Shown here: in pieces, positions 39,658 to 44,334 of the stretch
Layout of the letters: each line of letters opens with the position of its first letter
Position numbering within the stretch: the stretch's first letter is position 1
From: JAZOXB01 sp040096185
GTDB taxonomy: Bacteria > Bacillota > Clostridia > Oscillospirales > Oscillospiraceae
Direction: 5' to 3'
DNA: 44,334 nucleotides
NCBI RefSeq assembly: GCF_040096185.1
Contig: NZ_JBBMFF010000175.1
Coordinates: 1-44,334 of the forward strand
Notes under the pieces: model-generated
Told to the model about the DNA's origin: nothing
Database searches by the model: none
What the model saw: only the letters and a program-made list of their open reading frames with translations
Position numbers and translations under genes: made by a program

Positions 39658-40291
39658 GATCCGCTTTGAAAAAACAGGCCGCGCGATCTGGATGTCGCAT
39701 CTGGACCTGATGCGGCTCATGCAGCGCGCGTTCCGCCGGGCCGGTGTGGTGCTGCACCATTCGCAGGGCTTCACTCCGCATGCCTATGTGTCCATGCTGC
39801 TGCCGCTGAGCGTCGGCATGGAGAGCGTGTGCGAGCTCATGGAATACGAGCTGGACGGCGAGCTTGCCGTCACGCCGGAAGCACTCAACGCCGTCCTGCC
39901 GGAGGGCGTGCGGGTGCTGGAGGTCTATGAAAGCACGCGCAAGGCCCGTGAGCTGCGCCGCCTGCGTGCGCTCCTCACGCTGGAATATGACGGCGCTGTG
40001 CCGGAGCCTGCCGCGATCACAACCCTGCTGGAGCGGCCGGAGCTCGTGGTCGAAAAGCGCACGAAGCGCGGCATGGCTGAGACGGACATCCGCCCCATGC
40101 TGCATGCCTATCATGTGGAGGCTGCGCCGGGCGCGCTGCTGCTGACGTGCGAGGTCAGCGCGCAGGAGCCGTCGCTCAACCCCATGCTGCTTGCCGCCGC
40201 CATCGAGCGCTATCTGCCGGAAGCAAAGCCGGACTTTGTCCGCTGCCGCAGACTCGAAATGCTCGATGAGCAGGGCGAGGTATTCCGTTAA
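39650..40291 (+). CDS. TIGR03936 radical-SAM-associated protein
   Basis: A 213-residue soluble protein, the usual partner of TIGR03960 proteins and sometimes fused to them. Its N-terminus RIRFEKTGRAIWMSHLDLMRLMQRAFRRAGV has the family SHLDLMR motif, and PLSVGMESVCELMEYEL follows. The gene overlaps the radical SAM gene by eight bases and precedes queA by 22 bases. Role likely as a subunit or substrate-binding partner; not known. Confidence 0.9.
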   Translation: MHRIRFEKTGRAIWMSHLDLMRLMQRAFRRAGVVLHHSQGFTPHAYVSMLLPLSVGMESVCELMEYELDGELAVTPEALNAVLPEGVRVLEVYESTRKARELRRLRALLTLEYDGAVPEPAAITTLLERPELVVEKRTKRGMAETDIRPMLHAYHVEAAPGALLLTCEVSAQEPSLNPMLLAAAIERYLPEAKPDFVRCRRLEMLDEQGEVFR

Positions 40292-40313
40292 TGCTTGGAA
40301 AGGGACGAATTTC

Positions 40314-41339
40314 TTGAAAACCAGTGATTTTTACTATGATCTGCCGCAGGAGCTCATCGCACAGACACCGCTGGAGCGGCGCGACAGCTCCCGCCTGATG
40401 GTGCTCCACCGGGAGACCGGCGAGCTGGAGCACCGGCATTTTTATGATATCGTGGACTACCTGCAGCCTGGCGACTGCCTTGTGATGAACGATTCGCGCG
40501 TGCTGCCCGCGCGCCTGCTCGGCCACCGCGTGCCGACGGGCGGCGCCGTGGAGCTGCTGCTCCTGCAGGACAAAGGCGGCGGCGTCTGGGAATGCCTCGC
40601 CAAGCCGGGCCGCAAGCTGCACCCCGGTGCGGAGCTCTCGTTCGGCGACGGCGCGCTCACCGCGACGGTCACGGCCGAGGAGGAGGGCGGCAACCGCCTG
40701 GTGCAGTTCCACTATGAGGGGATCTTCCTCGAGCTGCTCGAGCGCCTCGGCAAGATGCCGCTTCCGCCCTATATCCGCGAGGAGCTAGCCGACGGTGAGC
40801 GCTATCAGACGGTCTATTCCCGCGTCACCGGCTCCGCCGCCGCGCCGACGGCCGGACTGCACTTCACAAAGGAGCTGCTGCAGCGCATTGCGGACAAGGG
40901 CGTTTCGCTTGCCTATATCACGCTGCATGTGGGCCTCGGGACGTTCCGTCCCGTCAAGGCCGACGAGATCACGGAGCACCATATGCACAGCGAGTTCTGC
41001 ATGCTCTCCGCTGAGACGGCCGAGGTGCTCAACCGCACGCGGCAGAACGGCGGCCGCATCATCTGCGTCGGCACGACATCCTGCCGGACGCTGGAATCGC
41101 TGGCCGAGCCGGACGGCACGTTCACGGAAAAGAGCGCCTGGACGGATATCTTCATCTATCCCGGCTATCAGTTCCGTGCGATGGACGCGCTCATCACGAA
41201 TTTTCACCTGCCAGAGAGCACGCTCATCATGCTGGTGTCCGCCTTTGCGGGCTATGACCATGTCATGCACGCCTATCACGAGGCCGTAAAATCGCGTTAC
41301 AGATTTTTCAGCTTTGGCGACGCCATGTTCATTGAGTAA
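40314..41339 (+). CDS. queA: S-adenosylmethionine:tRNA ribosyltransferase-isomerase
   Basis: A 341-residue enzyme that adds the cyclopentene ring of queuosine to preQ1 in tRNA. Signatures are MNDSRVLPARL, GSAAAPTAGLHFT, ITLHVGLGTFRPV and AMDALITNFHLPESTL, all in QueA. The start is TTG at 40314, with GGAAAGGGA upstream; residues KTSDFYYDLPQELIAQTP then match QueA N-termini. An in-frame ATG far upstream would overlap the previous gene. tgt follows. Confidence 0.95.
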   Translation: MKTSDFYYDLPQELIAQTPLERRDSSRLMVLHRETGELEHRHFYDIVDYLQPGDCLVMNDSRVLPARLLGHRVPTGGAVELLLLQDKGGGVWECLAKPGRKLHPGAELSFGDGALTATVTAEEEGGNRLVQFHYEGIFLELLERLGKMPLPPYIREELADGERYQTVYSRVTGSAAAPTAGLHFTKELLQRIADKGVSLAYITLHVGLGTFRPVKADEITEHHMHSEFCMLSAETAEVLNRTRQNGGRIICVGTTSCRTLESLAEPDGTFTEKSAWTDIFIYPGYQFRAMDALITNFHLPESTLIMLVSAFAGYDHVMHAYHEAVKSRYRFFSFGDAMFIE

Positions 41340-41393
41340 TTTCACATTATTTTTATTTAGCTAAATGCAATCACGCTTGTGTGGGAGTTTACC

Positions 41394-42524
41394 ATGTTTC
41401 AACTGTTAAAAACCGAAGGGAAGGCGCGGCGGGGCGTATTTACCTGCGCGCACGGCACGGTGCAGACGCCCGTGTTCATGAACGTCGGCACGCAGGGCGC
41501 CATCAAGGGCGCGCTGAGCGCGGCGGACCTCAAGGCCATCGGCTGTCAGGTCGAGCTTTCCAACACCTACCATCTGCATCTGCGCCCCGGCGACCGGCTC
41601 GTGCACGATCTGGGCGGCCTGCACCGTTTTATGACGTGGGACGGCCCGATCCTGACGGACTCCGGCGGATTTCAGGTATTCTCGCTGGCAAGCCTGCGCC
41701 GGATCAAGGAGGAGGGTGTGTATTTCGCCTCGCACATCGACGGCCACAAGATCTTCATGGGCCCGGAGGAGAGCATGCAGATCCAGTCGAACCTCGGCTC
41801 GGATATCTGCATGGCCTTTGACGAGTGCATCGAGAATCCCGCGCCCTATGACTATGTAGCCCGCTCCGTCGACCGCACCTATCGCTGGCTCGTCCGCTGC
41901 AAGGCGGAAAACGCCCGCCTGAATGCCCTGCCGGACACGGTGAACCCGCAGCAGATGCTCTGGGGCATCAACCAGGGCGGTACCTACGCCGACCTGCGCA
42001 TCCGCCACATGCAGCAGATCGCCGAGCTGGACCTTCCGGGCTATGCCATCGGCGGCCTTGCCGTCGGCGAGAGCACGCAGACGATGTACGACATCATCGA
42101 CGCCGTCGAGCCCTATATGCCGAAGGACAAAACGCGCTATCTCATGGGAGTCGGCACACCGTCGAACATCATTGAGGGCGTCGCCCGCGGCGTAGACTTC
42201 TTCGACTGCGTCATGCCCGCGCGCAATGCGCGACACGCGAAGCTCTTCACCTGGGAGGGCGCCATCAATCTGAAGAACGCGAAATACGAGCGCGACATGC
42301 AGCCCATCGACCCGGCCTGTGACTGCCCGGTCTGCCGCCGCTATTCCCGCGCGTATCTGCGCCATCTGTTCAAGGCAGAGGAAATGCTGGCCATGCGGCT
42401 TTCCGTCATGCACAATCTGTATTTTTACAACAAGCTGATGGAACGCATCCGTCAGGCGCTGGACGAAGGCCGGTTCGAGGAATTCCGCCGGACATACTCC
42501 GAGCGGCTCGACCGCCGCATCTAA
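41394..42524 (+). CDS. tgt: Queuine (preQ1) tRNA-ribosyltransferase
   Basis: A 376-residue enzyme that swaps guanine 34 for preQ1 in tRNAs with GUN anticodons. The catalytic aspartates are visible: D89 in LTDSGGFQVFSL and D271 in FDCVMPARNARH. The zinc site is C309-x-C311-x2-C314 with a His near 340 (LSVMHN). The ATG at 41394 has GGGAG upstream; a GTG 15 bases before is less likely. It follows queA as in many bacteria; between them lie 54 A/T-rich bases with no signal. Confidence 0.96.
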   Translation: MFQLLKTEGKARRGVFTCAHGTVQTPVFMNVGTQGAIKGALSAADLKAIGCQVELSNTYHLHLRPGDRLVHDLGGLHRFMTWDGPILTDSGGFQVFSLASLRRIKEEGVYFASHIDGHKIFMGPEESMQIQSNLGSDICMAFDECIENPAPYDYVARSVDRTYRWLVRCKAENARLNALPDTVNPQQMLWGINQGGTYADLRIRHMQQIAELDLPGYAIGGLAVGESTQTMYDIIDAVEPYMPKDKTRYLMGVGTPSNIIEGVARGVDFFDCVMPARNARHAKLFTWEGAINLKNAKYERDMQPIDPACDCPVCRRYSRAYLRHLFKAEEMLAMRLSVMHNLYFYNKLMERIRQALDEGRFEEFRRTYSERLDRRI

Positions 42525-42544
42525 AAAAATTCATAATATTTTTC

Positions 42545-42573
42545 TTGCAATGGCAGCTATGTGCCTGTATAAT
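42545..42573 (+). promoter_or_regulatory. Promoter of yajC
   Basis: TTGCAA (42545-42550), 17 bases, TATAAT (42568-42573). It allows yajC to be transcribed apart from queA-tgt. Confidence 0.88.
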
Positions 42574-42605
42574 AAAAACAATGTGAAAAACTGGAGGAAA
42601 ATCCT

Positions 42606-42977
42606 ATGGACTACAGCATGATCCTTATCCTTGTCGTTATGGTCGCGGTGTTCTACTTCATGATCATCCGCCCCGAGAAGAAGAAAAAGAAGGAAGAAGA
42701 GAACCTTCGCAATTCTCTGAAGGAAGGCGACAAGATCACGACCATCGGCGGCATCGTCGGTAAGATCGTCGACATCAAGGGCGACAATATCGTCATCGAG
42801 ACCAGCATGGACCGCGTCCGCATGGAGCTGGCCAAGTGGTCTGTTATGACGAATAACACCGCACAGGAGGCTGCGCAGAAGGCCCGCGCCGAGGCGCAGG
42901 CTGCCGCCAAGGAGAAGGCCGCCGCCAAGAAGGCCGAAAAGGAACGCAAAAAGAACGAGAAGAAGAACGGCCTGTAA
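42606..42977 (+). CDS. yajC: Preprotein translocase subunit YajC
   Basis: A 123-residue membrane protein that works with SecDF at the Sec translocon. One N-terminal helix (ILILVVMVAVFYFMIIRPE) leads into the conserved EKKKKKEEENLRNSLKEGDK and ITTIGGIVGKIVDI. A Lys- and Ala-rich tail of 40 residues follows, longer than in most YajC proteins. The order tgt-yajC is conserved in many bacteria. The start follows GGAGGAAA. secD and secF do not follow directly here. Confidence 0.95.
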   Translation: MDYSMILILVVMVAVFYFMIIRPEKKKKKEEENLRNSLKEGDKITTIGGIVGKIVDIKGDNIVIETSMDRVRMELAKWSVMTNNTAQEAAQKARAEAQAAAKEKAAAKKAEKERKKNEKKNGL

Positions 42978-43056
42978 ACGGCAATTCCGATCTCAGGATA
43001 AAACGGAACTGCCGCAGCGCATGCAGCAGGTCCTTCCTATATTTGGGGGAAACCAA

Positions 43057-44223
43057 ATGGACTATGCAGAGCTGTACCTCTGGGACATCCCGGTCGTCTG
43101 GAGCAAGCCGGAAAGCGGGGACCGCGAGCTGATTTCCCTGCGCGACCGCACGCCGCGCATCGCGGCAGAGGGCTGCGACATCGAAGCGCTCATCCACAGC
43201 GAAATGGGGCGGCAGATGGTGCTGCAATTTGAAGACTACATCCGCTACGGCGACGAAATGGATCCGGCCTATGTGCAGAAGTGGCACGCGCAGGGTCTGG
43301 ACAAGCAAGTGATGGAGCGCAATGACTTCTATCACCGCTGGGCGCTGTTCACGCCCGTTTCGGCACGAGAAAAAAGCTCCCGCCGCTACCCGCTGCTGTT
43401 CGTGCTCCACGGGAGTAGCATGCCGATCAATTGGGAGGAGTGCTCCGGTTTTCTGCCCATCGCAGCGCGCGAGGAGCTGATCGTCTGCATTCCGCAGGAT
43501 CACTCGCTCCAAAATCTCCTGCGTCTGTATGACATTCTGACGCGGGACTACCCGGTCGACCCCGGCCGCGTGTACTGCACGGGCTATTCGCAGGGGAGCG
43601 CGCAGACAAATGCCCTGCTGTTCGCCCGGCCGGAGCTTCTGGCTGCAGCTGCGCCGTGCGGATGCCTTGCCGGGCCGTTTTCCATGGGGATGGAGCCGGA
43701 AGAGCGCGTGCAGCACGCGGCTCAGGTGCGCGTCCCGATCCTGACCGTCTGCGGCCAGCAGGAGGGCCTATATCTTGTGCCTTATTATGAGGATGCGCCG
43801 CAGCGCGGCATGTATGACGCGCGCCGCACGAATCCGCGCGGACGGGAGACGGCACGCAACCGCCTGCCGGTGCAGGCCCCGAATGCCGCATACAAGGTCG
43901 AATCACTGAATCTTCGCCTGCGTTCCTGTAACTGCCCCGAGGTCACGCTCGAGGAGGTCCTCGCCTGTGCGGAGAGCGAGGATCTCGTCTGCCGCCGCAT
44001 CGGCATGCCGTTCTCCAAAACCGAGGTACGGCGCATTTACGGCTGCGACCACTACATCGGCACGGTGACGGACCGCTATGGAGACGACACGCTGCAGATC
44101 GTCTCCGTGGACAATTTCCCGCATTGGCCCGCGCCGTCCATGGCGGAGCTTGTGTGGGAATTCCTGCGCCACTATTCGCGCGATACGGAGACCGGCGCTC
44201 TGCGGGATGACCGGAAGTCCTAA
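43057..44223 (+). CDS. Alpha/beta hydrolase, esterase or depolymerase-like
   Basis: A 388-residue protein. The nucleophile elbow G-Y-S178-Q-G lies in YCTGYSQGSAQTN, followed by LFARPELLAAAAPCG, and a catalytic His is likely in GCDHYIGTV or DNFPHWPAP near the C-terminus. LLFVLHGSSMPINWEECSG is the oxyanion region. No signal peptide, so probably cytoplasmic despite the likeness to polyhydroxyalkanoate depolymerase-type esterases. Start at 43057 has GGGGGA upstream; a further 12 codons in frame precede it without a site. The gene ends the window's last unit with a terminator. Confidence 0.8.
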   Translation: MDYAELYLWDIPVVWSKPESGDRELISLRDRTPRIAAEGCDIEALIHSEMGRQMVLQFEDYIRYGDEMDPAYVQKWHAQGLDKQVMERNDFYHRWALFTPVSAREKSSRRYPLLFVLHGSSMPINWEECSGFLPIAAREELIVCIPQDHSLQNLLRLYDILTRDYPVDPGRVYCTGYSQGSAQTNALLFARPELLAAAAPCGCLAGPFSMGMEPEERVQHAAQVRVPILTVCGQQEGLYLVPYYEDAPQRGMYDARRTNPRGRETARNRLPVQAPNAAYKVESLNLRLRSCNCPEVTLEEVLACAESEDLVCRRIGMPFSKTEVRRIYGCDHYIGTVTDRYGDDTLQIVSVDNFPHWPAPSMAELVWEFLRHYSRDTETGALRDDRKS

Positions 44224-44284
44224 CAGAAAGGCATGCTCTATAAAAACCGGGACGGCGGAAATGCGGGTGGTCGTAAGACAGTTT

Positions 44285-44320
44285 CAGTCCCGGCAGTAAT
44301 GTCTGCCGGGACTGTTCTTG
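44285..44320 (+). terminator. Terminator after the hydrolase
   Basis: Stem CAGTCCCGGCAG (44285-44296) with CTGCCGGGACTG (44303-44314), loop TAATGT, then TTCTTG. The T run is interrupted. Confidence 0.85.
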
Positions 44321-44334
44321 CACATATTAAAGCC

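Noticed and set aside
42978..43056. Hairpin after yajC (arms CGGCA-TTCCG and CGGAA-TGCCG)
   Set aside because: The arms are interrupted and no T run follows, so it was not called as a terminator.

Overview
The window looks like chromosomal DNA of a G+C-rich, endospore-forming member of the Clostridia, most likely in the Oscillospiraceae or a close relative. This is inferred from gene content and base composition, not from a database match. Spore genes are present (spoVAD, spoVAE, a fused cotJA-cotJB, cotJC). The promoters are Firmicutes-like, the ribosome binding sites are strong GGAGG types, the clp gene is of the zinc-finger ClpE type, and a polY-yolD pair is present. No phage, transposase or CRISPR locus is visible. 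Apart from several palindromic intergenic elements this is ordinary core and accessory chromosome.

Layout, left to right. 1-3650: tail of an unrecognised protein, then clpE and a HAD phosphatase. 3660-4260: a field of hairpins, then rnpB (RNase P RNA) on the minus strand, whose promoter lies back to back with the promoter of murD. 4385-7474: a tightly overlapping operon murD-ispD-ispF-pcp (peptidoglycan, isoprenoid precursors, peptidase). 7481-11766: a helical ferritin-like protein, a phosphoribosyltransferase, then minus-strand spoVAD-spoVAE with a tiny Gln/Asn-rich protein behind them, and a lipoprotein/zinc-ribbon membrane protein pair. 11864-14549: an autoregulated marR-DUF1538-PII-like operon, the least understood module here. 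14604-17017: Y-family polymerase, YolD-like protein and an unrecognised protein. 17018-17290: a second field of hairpins. 17291-21734 (minus): AI-2E-type transporter, an FHA-SEDS fusion and a class B penicillin-binding protein, probably one operon for septum, wall or cortex synthesis.

21842-28495: WYL regulator, a TIM-barrel protein, an ECF sigma/anti-sigma pair, an XRE regulator, a marR-degV operon with two operator copies, a MITE-like palindrome, and the cotJ spore-coat operon. 28540-32006 (minus): a heterodimeric ABC exporter with one degenerate ATP site. 32007-32597: a gene-free stretch with a regulator-like coding remnant and tRNA-Ala(GGC). 32598-44334: YihY-type membrane protein, sugar isomerase-like TIM barrel, S24/S26-like peptidase, CapD-type nucleotide-sugar dehydratase, rmlA, the two-gene radical SAM pair, queA and tgt for queuosine, yajC, and a secreted-esterase-like hydrolase.

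Two MarR operons, a WYL and an XRE regulator and an ECF pair give the region much local control. Many vegetative promoters read clearly as -35, 17 bases, -10, and several have TGG directly before the -10. No single undescribed defence or mobile system stands out. The best candidates for new biology are the marR-DUF1538-PII operon, the two hairpin fields, and the unrecognised gene behind polY-yolD.
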